NCBI RefSeq assembly: GCF_004027225.2
Contig: NC_044277.2
Span: forward strand, 136,767,057-136,831,056
Length of the DNA: 64,000 nt
DNA from: Strigops habroptila
Taxonomy: Eukaryota; Chordata; Aves; Psittaciformes; Psittacidae
Direction of reading: 5' to 3'
The notes under the pieces are model-generated. The model saw only the letters and a list, made by a program, of their open reading frames with translations, was not told the DNA's origin and searched no databases. Shown here one piece after another: positions 27,601 to 40,480 of the stretch (positions are counted from its first letter, which is position 1; every line of letters begins with the position of its first letter). The translations under genes and the position numbers were made by a program.

Positions 27601-28927
27601 TCATAGAATCATAGAATCATAGAATCGTAAGGGTTGGAAAGGACCTTAAGATCATCTAGTTCCAACCCCCCTGCCATGGGCAGGGACACCTTGCCCTAAA
27701 CCATGTGGCTCAAGGCTCTGTCCAACCTGGCCTTGAACACTGCCAGGGATGAAGCATCCACAACCTCCCTGGGCAACCCATTCCAGTGCTTCACCACCCT
27801 CACTGTAAAGAACTTCTTCCTTATATCTAATCTAAACTTCCTCTGTTTAAGTTTGAACCCATTACCCCTTGTCCTACCACTACAGTCCCTAAGGAAGAGT
27901 CCCTCCCCAGCATCCTTGTAGACCCCCTTCAGATACTGGAAGGCTGCTATGAGGTCACCACGCAGCCTTCTCTTCTCCAGGCTGAACAGCCCCAACTTCC
28001 TCAGCCTGTCTTCATATGGGAGGTGCTCCAGCCCTCTTATCATCCTCGTGGCCCTCCTCTGGACTCGCTCCAACAGCTCCATGTCCTTTTTATGTTGAGG
28101 ACACCAGAACTGTACGCAGTACTCCAAGTGGGGTCTCACAAGAGCAGAGTAGAGGGGCAGGATCACCTCCTTCGACCTGCTGGTCACGCTTCTTTTGATG
28201 CAGCCCAGGATACGGTTGGCTTTCTGGGCTGCAAGTGCACACTGCCGGCTCATGTTAAGCTTTTCGTCAACCAACACCCCCAAGTCCTTTTCTGCAGGGC
28301 TGCTCTGAATCTCTTCTCTGCCCAGCCTGTAGCAGTGCCTGGGGTTGCCCCGACCCAGGTGTAGGACCTTGCACTTGGCTTGGTTAAACTTCATAAGGTT
28401 GGCATCGGCCCACCTCACAAGCGTGTCAAGGTCCCTCTGCATGGCATCCCTTCCCTCCAGCGTATCAACCGAACCACACAGCTTGGTGTCATCGGCAAAC
28501 TTGCTGAGGGCGCACTCAATCCCACTGTCCATGTCACCGACAAAGATGTTGAACAGGACCGGTCCCAACACTGATCCCTGAGGGACACCACTCGTTACAG
28601 GTTTCCAACTGGACATCGAGCCATTTACCACAACTCTTTGCGTGCGGCCATCGAGCCAGTTTTTTATCCACCGAGTGGTCCATCTATCAAATTGATGTCT
28701 CTCCAATTTAGAGACAAGGATGTCATGTGGGACAGTGTCGAAAGCTTTGCACAAGTCCAGGTAGATGACATCGACTGCTCTGCCGCTGTCCATCAGTTCC
28801 GTGGCTCCATCATAGAAGGCCACCAAATTGGTCAGGCAGGATTTCCCCTTAGTGAAGCCATGTTGGCTGTCACCAACCACCTCGTTGTTTTTCATGTGCC
28901 TTAGCATGTTTTCCAGGAGAAACTGTT
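27601..28927 (-). mobile_element. 5'-truncated CR1 LINE
   Basis: This is a Chicken Repeat 1 (CR1) non-LTR retrotransposon inserted on the minus strand. Its 3' end, at the left on the + strand, is the family's octamer tail: TCATAGAA-type units repeated three times at 27601-27627, followed by the well-known CR1 3' untranslated text. The body encodes the C-terminal part of ORF2. The match to the CR1 protein runs a few residues upstream of the first methionine and is lost near 28927, just before an in-frame stop in flanking DNA. That is a typical 5' truncation. TTAAT is found at both junctions (27597-27601 and 28926-28930), which may be a very short target-site duplication or microhomology. The lack of any frameshift or stop suggests a fairly young copy. 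Confidence 0.95.
27696..28907 (-). CDS. CR1 ORF2 fragment: reverse transcriptase domain and C-terminus
   Basis: A 403-codon uninterrupted frame encodes the C-terminal portion of the CR1 ORF2 polyprotein, the enzyme that copies CR1 RNA into DNA at a nicked target. The N-terminal endonuclease and the start of the reverse transcriptase are missing through 5' truncation. Visible motifs in order are: the CR1-typical [15 protein letters not shown] (residues 13-27); palm motif [10 protein letters not shown] (49-57), with catalytic Asp51; [10 protein letters not shown] (107-116); and motif C as FADD (137-140), the CR1 version of YxDD with Asp139 and Asp140. A thumb and C-terminal region follows to the stop, including [15 protein letters not shown]. 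The first methionine is internal to the full protein and is not a native start. A 5'-truncated copy has no promoter of its own and is presumably not mobile. Confidence 0.9.
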   Translation of the reverse strand: MLRHMKNNEVVGDSQHGFTKGKSCLTNLVAFYDGATELMDSGRAVDVIYLDLCKAFDTVPHDILVSKLERHQFDRWTTRWIKNWLDGRTQRVVVNGSMSSWKPVTSGVPQGSVLGPVLFNIFVGDMDSGIECALSKFADDTKLCGSVDTLEGRDAMQRDLDTLVRWADANLMKFNQAKCKVLHLGRGNPRHCYRLGREEIQSSPAEKDLGVLVDEKLNMSRQCALAAQKANRILGCIKRSVTSRSKEVILPLYSALVRPHLEYCVQFWCPQHKKDMELLERVQRRATRMIRGLEHLPYEDRLRKLGLFSLEKRRLRGDLIAAFQYLKGVYKDAGEGLFLRDCSGRTRGNGFKLKQRKFRLDIRKKFFTVRVVKHWNGLPREVVDASSLAVFKARLDRALSHMV

Positions 28928-31900
28928 AATGATACTGAACAACCCAACACTGACCAAATATAACTAAATGCCAGCACAAAGCTGAATAGATAGAGTTTAA
29001 AATACAAATCACTGGCTGTGGCTTTATATGAAGTTGACTTGAAATGACTGTGCCAAGACAAAAAGGAGCACCAGCATGAATAAAACTGCAATGGTTTTAT
29101 ATAAAAAGATAAAGGACCAAGCTTCAGATATACGCGTTTTCCCTAAGAGAGTTCCCATCCAGTTGTCATCAGCAGAAGTTTGTGTGAGGTGCTTGTTGCT
29201 CTCATCACCAACAGGAAGACCAGAACAGATACAGTCTGATGATTCCTCGTTCTCTGCTCCTCATGCACAGGTCACAAGTGTGTCCCTAGATACTAAAGGA
29301 TAGGGCAGCAGATGGTGGTGATACTGTGTAAACCAGTTACAGGATAAACAAAAGAAACAGTGGAGAATGGGAAGGTTTGACAGCCTCTGTTCCATTAAAA
29401 CTTCACTATGCATCAAGTGTTCTGCTAATGCCAGAGAGCACGACAAATGAACGGATATTTTAAAACCACTGTGCTGTTTCCACAAACCATCACTGTAGGA
29501 TACAGAAATACAGACAGCTTTCCTCCAAGACTCATCTCTCTCACAGGTGGTAGTCATTTCTGCACAGCGTAGTTTCATTCCAGCAGTAATAGGAGCATAG
29601 GACTATTCCACTATTCCCTGCTTGGTCCCTTTCCATAGCCTGTAACTACGTTACCAGCTATTGACTTACATCAGCTATGAGCTATGTCATAAATTTATAG
29701 GCAGGAAATAAAAACCAGTCAATCGAAAGCAATCTTTTGCATGGCTCCTCCTCGTTCATGTAAGAAATATGTATATTTTTTAAATAATTTGAATAAAGCA
29801 TATCATAATCCTTCATCTTAATATGTAGTTTTCAAGAGCATGGAAGCAGCATTGTTACAAAACTTCTAGGTCTTCCTGAAAGAAATAGTACATGCCTGAA
29901 GGCGTGGAAGGTGAAAACCTCTGAACCAGCCAGTTGAAAATCTACAGTGAACCCTGGGAACTCAAAAGATACTCTGAACTCCTGGCAAATTCACATTTCC
30001 TTTAGGGGATTTTTGTGAATCACTGTGTTGGAAGAGCAGCCTCCTCAAATCAAAGTCATGGGTATTGACTCAACTCCAGCAAAGATAAATTTTTGCAAAC
30101 CATGAGATAGGATTATGTCAGTGAAATCCTGGCCTCCTTCCAGCACTTCTCTGTGTCATGTAAAACAGCCTTTAGTGAGGATTCACCCTGAATCACCTCT
30201 GCAATTAGGGGTTAACCAAACAGATGAAAACAAGGCTAAATAAAAGACACTGAGAAAGAAGAAACAGGTTTTGGCCTACAGACTTTGATTTAACCTTAGG
30301 CTCAAACCCTCCTAAACAGGCCTAAGGCAGCAGCTGTAGTGACATAACTTGCTTGTTCAAAAACAGTGAGGCAAAAATCACTACTTTGGCTTGAAAAGCC
30401 TGACACTGGGGGGTGAGAGGTGGGTGCTTTTACTAAGGATTTTGAAACTACAGGATTCACTTTTCCAAACTTTTTTTCACAGTTTCTATAAATCTGAGAT
30501 TCTCCCCACGGTCTCAGAACATCTGGAGCTGATGACTTCAGGAAAGCACTAAACATCACTAAAAATGTTAATACTCACATGCCAGTTTGGCTCTGCAGTG
30601 CTTCCAGAAGAAATCTTTTTGGGAGGCTGCAGGGATCTAGGTTCAGCAGCAGAGCAGCATGGCAGGAATTCCTGCAGGTGGGAGAGGGTTAGGGGAAGTA
30701 AAGGGAGATGGAATTCTTCTTAGCACCTCCTGGTAAAGCGCACACATCATTGCCTGTGTGACAAAGGACGATTATGCTACTCCGTGTCCTTCCTTCATGC
30801 ATTTTGCATCAATATTTGGTTCTGGCTTGAAAAGCTTTGGTGTTTCAAATCTGGCTAAATTCAGTGCTCTGTAAAATTTAGGTGGCAGCAATAGTTTATT
30901 TTCTGATTTACGACCCAAATGGATATCACTGGACAAAGGTGACAAGAAGGCTGAGGCAGGTGAGATAAAGATGGGCTGGGTGCAGTTTTACAGTGGTAAC
31001 TGAAGCGGAATTTAAGAGGGTTACATGTGCAAACACAATACTGAGATGCTGTATCACATTTGGCCATATTTTCTGATTCCTGCTGTGGTCCAGCATCTGC
31101 AGGAAGTGTCTCCTGAAAGGTGTTTGGCAAGCCTCAACTGTCTGGTTTGTTCTGCTTTTAAAATAATCCTTTCTGATAAAATCATTTCCCATTCTTCAGT
31201 TTCTATTAGCAGTCTATAATGCACTTTCTCAATACAGATTTATTGGTTGTTGCAGGTTAAAAATGACATGGCATTTGGTGAGAGTGAAAAGCTGTTTTAA
31301 ATCTGCATATTTCAGCCCAGTGGTGACTCCAGTGGTGTTGGCTCAGCCATGCTCATTCCTGTATGAAATGCCACATGCCTGAAGAGCAGTTTTCTCTGAC
31401 TCTAGAGAGAGATGGGAGGGAAACAAAAGCAGTAAGTGTGCACCCACTGGTTTCCCACTGACCTTCTACATTGTATTTTAATTTTCTGCCTTTTTCCATA
31501 TGTTTCTCCTTCCCTCCAGTCCTAGAGAGTGGTGAGAAAGTAAGAGCCAACACACAGCTTTTGGGCAGGGGGATTCTGGTGTGGACTAGGAGACTGAGAC
31601 AAACTGCTGAGCATAGTGCCTTCCACAGGGCAGGCGAGTCTCCTTACCTCCCAAGAGCAATAAGGAAGCACACAGGAGAACAAATCTCTCTGTTCTGCCC
31701 TAAAATAACTCAGAGCAGCGCTTTCCAGTGGGTTTTAGGACAAGGCAATCAGTCCCATTATTATTTTAGCGCTATAAGGAGTTCTCTTCAGATGTATAGT
31801 GATAGAGCAATAATCTACAATATACATCCTTATCATCACTTGTAAGTGAATCATATAAAACTCCTCCATTATCATACGCCATAAAAAGATTAAGCCACAT

Positions 31901-34892
31901 GCACATTTTAAAAGGTAATTATTACATTTAAAGAAACGAAACTGCATTCTGAATGATCTCAGTACCTTATTTAGCACAAGAGATGGCACCAATTTATTTT
32001 TTTTTTCTATTAAAGCAGTTTCTCACAGTTTCTTTTTGTTAGAAAATAAAAGCTTAAAGCCAAGAACAGCTTCTGAAAAGCATTAATGAAACCTGTGTGT
32101 GTGTAGCAGAATCAAAGCAGTAGGAGTGGTGGCAGCTAGCCACAGAAAAGGGTAGATGAGATAGGGAAAGCAGTAAGAAGGAAGGCATGAGATAGTAGGA
32201 GATAGCAAAGATTTACAAATAAGTTACTCGTTGCCATCCATTACCATCTATATCTGCATCAGAGAAAAATGTAGATTTGCAGTTTTTAAAATGTCAGTGC
32301 ATTATCATCGTATCAAAACTGAGCAGCAAAATCTTCGGCATGACTTATAAGTGCATTACATACAGCATGGTGTATGGGATCTGGTTAAATCCAAATAAAT
32401 GTGCATTTGGAAACCACCCTTTATGTGGTTGGGTGCTTTCTCCAAGTCATATGTACAGTCTGTTATTAATATTTGGAAATCAACTCTGTTTCTTACAAAC
32501 ATAAAGTGATGTACTACTTTTTATATTTCCAAATTGTTATATAATAAAATGCATCCTTTCAATCACGGTAATGCAAGCTGACATGTGCTTTCCTTTGTGA
32601 AGCAGATGTTTTAATTGTTAGGTAAGCTCCTAATAGTTTGCTTTCTTTGAAAGGAAAAGGAAAGTATATGAATGACCTCTCCCTCCCCATGGCTTTCAGA
32701 GCAGCTACTTTCCCTGAAGATTAGGATTCTCTTGGATTCAAGCCCTAACTTCTCTTGTATCTGCAAACTACAGTCTGAATTAGTTTTCTCCTTTAACAAT
32801 AACTCCTGATGTGCTGGAGAATCTCTTAATTACTTTTCAAGCTTCTCCTGTTATTGTGGAACTCTATGAAAATCTGATTACAATACTAATAAAATGAGTG
32901 AATACCTTCATCTGAAGGTTTCAAAACACAAAGACATTCGAAATCACATAGCAAGATTGCATTAATATAAATATATGAATGGTGCCAAATGAGAACCTTA
33001 TGTCATGAAAATGTAAGTGTGGGAACCATTCAATCCACATCCGACAATGTGAAGTACTAAGGAACAAAATTTGACAGTTTCAGTGTTCAGAATTCTTTAT
33101 CAAGGCAGTTTATAGAACTGAAGTTTTGTTCCCTCTAAGAGCTAAGATAAAACACTGCATGTCCTACAACCTTTAGCAAAAAGCAGGGTGGAAATCTTAG
33201 GTCCAAGAACTCCCAGCAAGTTTGAACTTCTACAGCTGATAGTGGAGTTTCAAAGGCCACCAGCAGCTTCCAGTCTGCCATCAGACATAAAGATTCTGAA
33301 CACATAGTCACAGTTGCTTTGGTGCATGCTGCTGTCTTTTTGATAGCAAATACAGACTTCAAAATCTGCCCAGCTAAAATTATATAGTATAAGGCCGAAA
33401 AGGAAAACTGAGCTCTACAGTGGGGAATTGCAAATCTGTTATGGTTTAGCAGGTGCTCAAATAAATCTTTATCTCTTCTATATTAGACATCTTTATCCTG
33501 GGCTAAAAATTTCTATATCCCATACCAGTGGCAAAGAAAATCACAAGCCTCCAAACTACAGCCGAGGTAACCTGACTTGAGCACAGCAGGCCAGGGTGGA
33601 AGGGTTTCTTTAAGATGCTGATATGTCTGTGGGGGAGTTGAAAGCTCCTGCAGAAACAGAGAAGCAGCCCCAGATGATGAGTCCCTTCATCACCTCATTT
33701 GTTTTGCCTGTGAGTGAGCTCCTTTTCCACTACTTGGTTTTTAGACTCTGTATCCTCAAGTCAATTTGGGATGTGCATTCTTCCAACATTTCTTGCTTTC
33801 ATGGTAATTTATCCTTTGAGATGAGGAGCTGTATATATAGGAAGACTTATGCTAGCCAAGACTGGAAATCAGTGGGGAGACTATAGAGAGCCTCACCTTA
33901 AAAATACACATGCCTAATCATCATAAAAAGCGTAACAACAAAAGCGTGGTGTGCCAGATTTTGTAACCCATGATGTTGTCATAGAGCTAGAGAAACATGG
34001 CTGAATTCTATAGGGTTTTTACTTTATTTTTAGAAAAAGAAAAGTGAAGAGATGGCGTTTCAATGGGGATGGGATTCTGGACTTACACAGTGACTGTCAA
34101 ACTGGGCTGCTCTGCACTGCCTGCAGGAATTTAGCAGGAGCTGAAGCCACTGCCTTGTTGGGAGCAGCTGATCAGCTGCATCCTGCCTCCGGGCTGAGCT
34201 CCTGCAGGCACTCTTTCAGCAGCCAGACGCCTGCCTTTAAAAATGGCACTTCAGTATTATTCAAAATAAAGGAATGAAGGCAATGCATATCACTCTCTCC
34301 AAGCACTGGGTATCTGCATATACACAGTGCCCACACTCTTACCCTAGTCCCGTGAGTTTTATGCCAGAATTCAGCCACTGCTCCCCAGGTCCTGAGAGAT
34401 ATCTAGGTGCATAGACTGCCACATGCAAATGATTACTGCTTGAAAGAGCAGTAGCTTCCTGTACCTTCCCATGGAGAGCTGGGCAGCTTTTCAGGGGCAT
34501 TATGCTGACATTGGGTCCTTGCATTTCAGTACTGACCATGGAGACCTCCTTCCCTGCCTGTGATCCCCATGTACAAGGAGCCGTTGTTATCACACGATAT
34601 CGCATCACAGCCCTCTCTCCCGTCGCATGGCATCTGCGGGCACTCTTTATATGAAGCCACTTAGGGTTCGGCTCCGCAGTCCTCAGCACACAAGCCAAGG
34701 CAACCAGGGGCTCCCAGTTGTTCTTGTTTACTTCTGAAGATGAAGTGGAAAACACGTGTAAACACTAGTGTTTTGTTAACATTAAGTCTGTCTGCTAAAG
34801 CTAATGTGCTAGAGGAGGGGAGGAGGAAAAAGTAGAACAAAGGCTGGTTGCTGTGGCTGTGCTGGCTGTTTGTCCTCAGGAGACTGATTTCC

Positions 34893-34900
34893 TGACGTCA
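34893..34900. promoter_or_regulatory. perfect CRE palindrome (TGACGTCA)
   Basis: A full-site cAMP-response element, the binding site for CREB/ATF dimers. The surrounding 150 bases are somewhat richer in GC than the flank. Occupancy cannot be judged from sequence, and no gene starts nearby. Confidence 0.4.
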
Positions 34901-37900
34901 CTGACACCAGCACGGGCAGAGCCGAGCACTCCTCCTTTGGTTCTTTTGCTGCCATTCAGATCCGTAGTGCACTGCTCAACATGCTGCTGTAACAAATGGG
35001 AGGCAGAGCACTTGGGTTTGTTTGGTTTTTTTACCTCTGTAAATTCAGAGTAAATTAGATTTGGTGCTCTGCCAAGAACAAAATACTGTCTACTATTGTA
35101 AGGATTGTTATGGGCCAGATCTTCAAATCTTTACTACTGTCAAAGTATGTTTGTCCAACTGTTGAGTTAGTAAAGATATCTGATTTGGCCCAGTATGTTT
35201 TACATCTATGCCTTTAACTCTCTTTCCTCCCAGAACACATAAGTGAATACAGTCTTTATAACAGAAAAAAAATGGATCTGCTTAAATGAGCAGTTCAGGA
35301 TTCCCTGCTGTAACTATACCTGGCCTGGTTGGTTAGAAATCTTTGTTTTAAACAGTGCAATTAATTTCTATAGTACACAAATATGAGGTCTGATGATCCC
35401 AACATTATTTGTATGGGTGGAATAAAACAAATCCAATGTGAACATCCAAGATGAGAATGGAGGTGTAAATAACGTAATATCTAGCGGCCACAATAATAAT
35501 TGCCTTGTGGAAAGCTGGAAATTACTTCTGTTTTCCTTGCTGCTTTTTCTAATGCTTGTAATTCTTTGGCTCCAAAGCATCTTAGACTATGAATAAAAGA
35601 ATGGTTATGACATTTGTTAAAATTTCAAAGTGGATCTGTCCACAACTCTTTCATGTTGGCTCTCTGTAAACACTGCACACTTCTAGCCAAAATCTCCCCT
35701 TTCGCACTTCACAAAGGGGACAGAGAAGACAGCTTAATCTAATCCCAGAAGTACAAATTTCATACTAATTTATTTTCTTATGGGTCTCACAAATAATTTT
35801 AAATAATTCCAAAATAGCTTATACATGTGTGATATATGGCCAGACATTAAAATCCAACAAGAAGAATTCAGTAAACAAAAGTTTCATTATAATTGATTTG
35901 CCTATCTGTCTTACAAAAGTTTCCCAGCGCTGCCTGGATGCATTGATGGCTGCTCTCATGAATGCAAACTACATGGTTTAATATCTTCTCTTTGCTGTGA
36001 AAAAGTTATTAAAATAGAATTTTAAATGGAATCAGTTTATAAAAAGGTTACAAGTTAATAAAGAAAATGTATTTTTACTGTAGATTTTTTTAAATGACAG
36101 GATATGGGATGGAGAGGCTTTCCAGAAGGACCAGAGAGTGGTGGAGGTATTCCATTCTTTTCATGTGAAAAACCTGGTGCTTTAGTAATAGTCTTCTTTG
36201 ATAATGGGATTTGCTTTAATTAATAGTCCGTTTAACATGTGCATTCCATTATCAGGAATTATTGTGCTTCAGAGACCTCTCAGTGGAAGTAAAGACACAG
36301 TGAAGGGTGGTGTAAAGATGTTTAAGGTAGAGGAAACCACACTGGTTCCACAGCTGGAAGGAACAGATTCTTATTATGGTGCTGTGAATGACAACTTCTG
36401 CCAAGAAGTGGTTTAGCTTGGAGATAGAGTCTCACAGCAGTGGGATCACCCACACCAGGAAAACATTACATGCTACAAGATATGGACAAACCCATTTTCC
36501 ACCAGAGTAGAAAATAATTTGGAATCATTTTGCACTGTGATATAGCTGACCAAATCTACAACAGCCAGGTAGAACTGAGTAGCAGTGAAGAGTAAAAAGT
36601 TGAGACAAGAAAGGTGTAAAAAAGCTAAGGCTTAACCTACATGAAGGAATAAATATTGGTAACTGTTGCCCACTGGAAGCAAAGCTGAGTGCTTTACTTT
36701 AGCAGAGGAGATGACAAAATCACTGCTATTTTCTTTGCTGAGAATACTATCCTGGTATTAACTATGACGATGTGTATCTCTTGGAGTCAGCTAAATTAAT
36801 CTGAATCTACACTGGAGTAATCGATCATTATATTCTGATAGCCTTACTGATGCTGCGATGTATATTAGTTTCCTATGTCCAGATCCCTCCAGCAAAGGTG
36901 TTTAAGAATGTGTCCTTGTACCCATTTTGTACGACCATTAATTACATAGATATGAACTGTCCCTGAGTGATCATGCTAATTTCCTTCAGTAAGTAGATGT
37001 AGAAGAATGCTCAGCCTACTGAAGGTAATGTCAATCCCATCTGAGTTTACTTAGTTTATGTGTTAAATCACTTTGTAACTGCAGAGTATTGACTATAAAA
37101 AGATTGAGACTCTTCTGGGTGATCACCATCTGCGGTTGCTGATCTGAGACAAGGGTGTGAAAGCGTGTAGTCTATGTGAATTGTCTGTATCCTCCCAGTT
37201 GCTGCTGCTCTGCGTCATTCTTTGAAGTATTCCCCAAGGAATGGCATACTATCCAGATGAATCAAGCATGGCTAAGGCTTGCCACAATACCACATTTCCA
37301 AAACTGGTCTATTTCAACTTGAAATGAGTTATTTGGCCTTTGTTTGTATATCTTGTTTCTAAACCTAAAAATATTTCTTTTACAGAACAGAATACCCTCC
37401 CTGAAAGTGTGTCGAAGGAGATGTGATAAACCAATTAGCAATAAGATACTTAGGGATAGCTTGTTCAAACAATTCTCTTCTTGACCTCTACTTGCTCTGT
37501 GAGTCTTGCTGAAATGTAATTAAAGAACATTCCAAAACATTGATTCTGTAAATATGGTTGGTGTTTTGTGTTTCATCAAACAGATTGGTTTTGTTCTGCA
37601 TATAAACCAACTTTTAGAAATCACTGTATTATGGCTTAAAGAAAACTATTCCTCAGTATTTCATGACATCTCTCTCCTTAATAAGACTGATTAGTCAAAG
37701 AATTCCAGCTCAGTGCTTAAACAGTACTTTGCGCCAAAGCACTTGTCATAAACTGTGAAAATACAGCTTGTCATGGCAGAACATACAGGTATGGTTTAGA
37801 GACCAGTAGAGGAAAAGACCCAAAGAGACAAGCATCTCCATTATTTTCATTGCTTTAATACTGCTGACATGTTCAGTTTGCTGACCAAGGAGTGGTCTGT

Positions 37901-38733
37901 ACATTGAAGGGAGCAGAGAATCTCCTAAGAGTTGAGGCTCTTCTTGCCTTGGGCAGTGCCAAAGAAAGTAATGAAAAGGTAAGGCAGTTGCCTTTTCTTT
38001 GGCTTTTCAGATCCACACAGCTCAGATCAAACGTACAGTTTATATCAGGACCATTACCCATATAACACCATAATATTATAATTAGTTACAAAAGTACTCT
38101 TCTGACAGTACTATTCCTATTTTAATGAAACTCTCGTCCTCCCCACCCCCCCTTTACAGTACAGTATAATATCTTTGGGAGTTGTTGCTAATCTACAAAC
38201 GTTTTCCACTTCTCAAATCAGTCATGAATGAGACTGCGTCTACTGTACGTTAGAATCCCATCCAGAGGTTTCCAGATACGTTAAAAGTATGAACCAAGGC
38301 CACCATGAGGTCTTCAGACTAAAAAGGAAGGCCGCCTAGTCATAAATGCCATATTTTGAGGTTGGGGAACTATATCACTAGATTATTGTATGCCTCAATA
38401 CAGAGGGGGCTGCAATTTCAACTACTGCCTCAGATTTTTAGCAACTCTGACTTTCAGTGCAGATGGTATCTTAGCAGAGTTCATGCAGGGTGCATAAATA
38501 TCTGCTTTTACTCACAGCTGCATAGACCTGTACCCTCATGATGTTATAACAACACCTACAGTTATGCAGGAAGTAGTACTAGATAGGTATCTGATGTACG
38601 TTGTCTTTGAAGGTAGTTTAGATACTCAGTATCAGGAAGAGAACAGTTCTCTCTGATTAACAGCCTCCCAGCCAACGGTCCGTGAGTTACAGTTTATGAA
38701 GTGAGGGACTAAGGCATGCATTTTACATATCTG

Positions 38734-38793
38734 GGAGGAAAAAAATGCACAATGGATTGGATTGGAGGAAAAAAATGCACAACGGATTAGATT
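38734..38793. repeat. 30-base tandem duplication
   Basis: Two adjacent 30-base units (38734-38763 and 38764-38793) match at 28 of 30 positions. A partial third unit may follow. The + strand is purine-rich from here to about 39050. This is a recent local duplication. Confidence 0.9.
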
Positions 38794-40279
38794 GAGGAAG
38801 ATCATCCAGGGATAGTCAAGAAAAAGAACGTGTGCAAAGACACAATGGGGGAAAACAGAATGGCTGGAAAAGGAAAGGGAAGCAGGGAGGGAGGAAAATA
38901 ACAGGCAGTTTGGCTACAACAGCCTTATTTTCAAAGAAAAACAGGGAAAAAGTGGAAGGTAAAAGTATGTGACAAAAAAGGTGAAACAAAACCAAAGACA
39001 AAGATACAGAAATGTGTGAAAATACAGTGGGAGGCTTACTCAAACAGAATTAAACTAGTACAAGCCCTTATTATTCAGCACAGCTTTTTTTCTCCCTAGT
39101 ACAACTCCACTTGCTGTAGGGGTCTATTTTTTTGCTTTAGTTTTATGGGTTTTTAAAGCTTAAAATACTCAGCTCCATCAGTTTTCCCAAGGTAGTTAAT
39201 GAAAGAGAACTTCATTCCAGATGCCAAAATCTGTTTGCCACTAAATAAATAAATGAATAAGGCCAAGAGCTGACAGAGAAGTCAAATTTATCATACATTA
39301 TCATCTGTTCACTGGAGGGATAAAAGGGATAAAATAGTTTATCCGTGCAAAGACACATTTTGCCTTGGCTCACAACCTTTTAAAGTGACATCATGTGGAA
39401 AGCAAGCATTATACAGAGTTGCTGTAACAGTCACATTGGCTGCAGAAGACCAGCTACGAAAGCAATTCGCATCTTCAAGCAACGAAGTGTGAAGCATTGC
39501 AAGAAAACATGGGACTGAGATGGGGCTGTGGCTTTGCTACTGGGGTAACTCTGTGGAGAGTCCTCTGAAGCAGACAGCGGGCTCCCTGGTGCCTTGTGAA
39601 CCTGAAAAATCTGAAAGACTGTGAGCAAAAGAAGAGCAAGGCTTTGCTGAGGCACATACCCTCCCAGGCTGCTCTTGGTACTATGAGGCTGTACAATAGT
39701 ATGTGGCTTTAGAACATAAACTGTGGCAGAAGTGAAGTTTTGACACAGAGAGATATCAAAAACTATTGTATTGAACCTATTGGATTGATATGAAAGACTG
39801 GCAGTAAAAAGAAAACAGAAATAGGCTTCATCTGGAACACTGAGATCTCCATTATGGACAAAGGTCCCAGACCTGGGCATGGGACCTGCCAGGCATTCAT
39901 GCAGAAGGGCAATATCTAGCAAGTGATTTGTTTGTTTGTGGACTGGTTATTGTTTTGAAATACATCTTTTCCATAACAATTTTTCCTATCGGTAAATATT
40001 AAAGTTGGTTGGTTGTGATTAACTGTATCTTTGTCCATGAGATTCAAGGCTAGATGCTGGTCTAAACTGAAACCCCCTGGGATAGCACATCAGGTCATGC
40101 AGCCATAAATCCTTGCTATGAGCAGCGGGAAACACAGGTCCTAATCTTGATCCCACCTAAAAGAATATGGTAGCTAAAGATCTACAGCTTGTGGTAAATG
40201 GTGGCAAACTAAAATGAAGGGGTTGAAGTGTCAGTTGCTCTTCGCTCAGGAATCCTTACGAAGGTTACCAGACTTCTCC

Positions 40280-40480
40280 CAGAGGTTGCCACCTCCTAAG
40301 AAGGGGGAGCTGAACCACTCATGAATCAGCTCTAAACCACCACAGTTTACAGCTTGGCCTATTAAGGTAAACCAACATTGATTTTGGTTTGTGCTAAACT
40401 GTAAGTTTCAGGAGCTGATTCACGAGCCATTCAGCCACGCTTGCCACAGGGCAGATGCCTCTGGAAGACAGCAGGATTGG
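40280..40480. repeat. long imperfect palindrome, possible ancient MITE-like element
   Basis: Left arm sequence reappears as its reverse complement to the right of a centre near 40380. Exact paired segments include TGAATCAGCTC (40322-40332) with GAGCTGATTCA (40412-40422), ACAGTTTA (40342-40349) with TAAACTGT (40395-40402), and AAACCAA (40369-40375) with TTGGTTT (40384-40390). Weaker pairing seems to extend to about 40280 and 40480 (CCAGAGG on the left, CCTCTGG on the right). Small indels separate the paired blocks. This layout fits an old foldback or DNA-transposon-derived element. The family is not identified and the outer ends are approximate. Confidence 0.6.

Larger units (their letters stand above)
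28931..40279. other. AT-rich intergenic DNA, no gene seen
   Basis: No frame here resembles a known protein. Notable small features are a perfect 8-base cAMP-response element (TGACGTCA, 34893-34900), a 30-base tandem duplication (38734-38793) leading into a purine-rich stretch that runs to about 39050, and a 163-codon open frame on the minus strand (39431-39922) that I do not recognise. Nothing resembles a promoter island or RNA gene. Confidence 0.6.

Noticed and set aside
27703..28904. Plus-strand open frames across the CR1
   Set aside because: They are antisense shadows of the minus-strand CR1 reverse-transcriptase frame.
34339..34755. A 138-codon minus-strand open frame
   Set aside because: No recognised domain, no promoter or splice context, and length within what chance allows in a 64-kb window.
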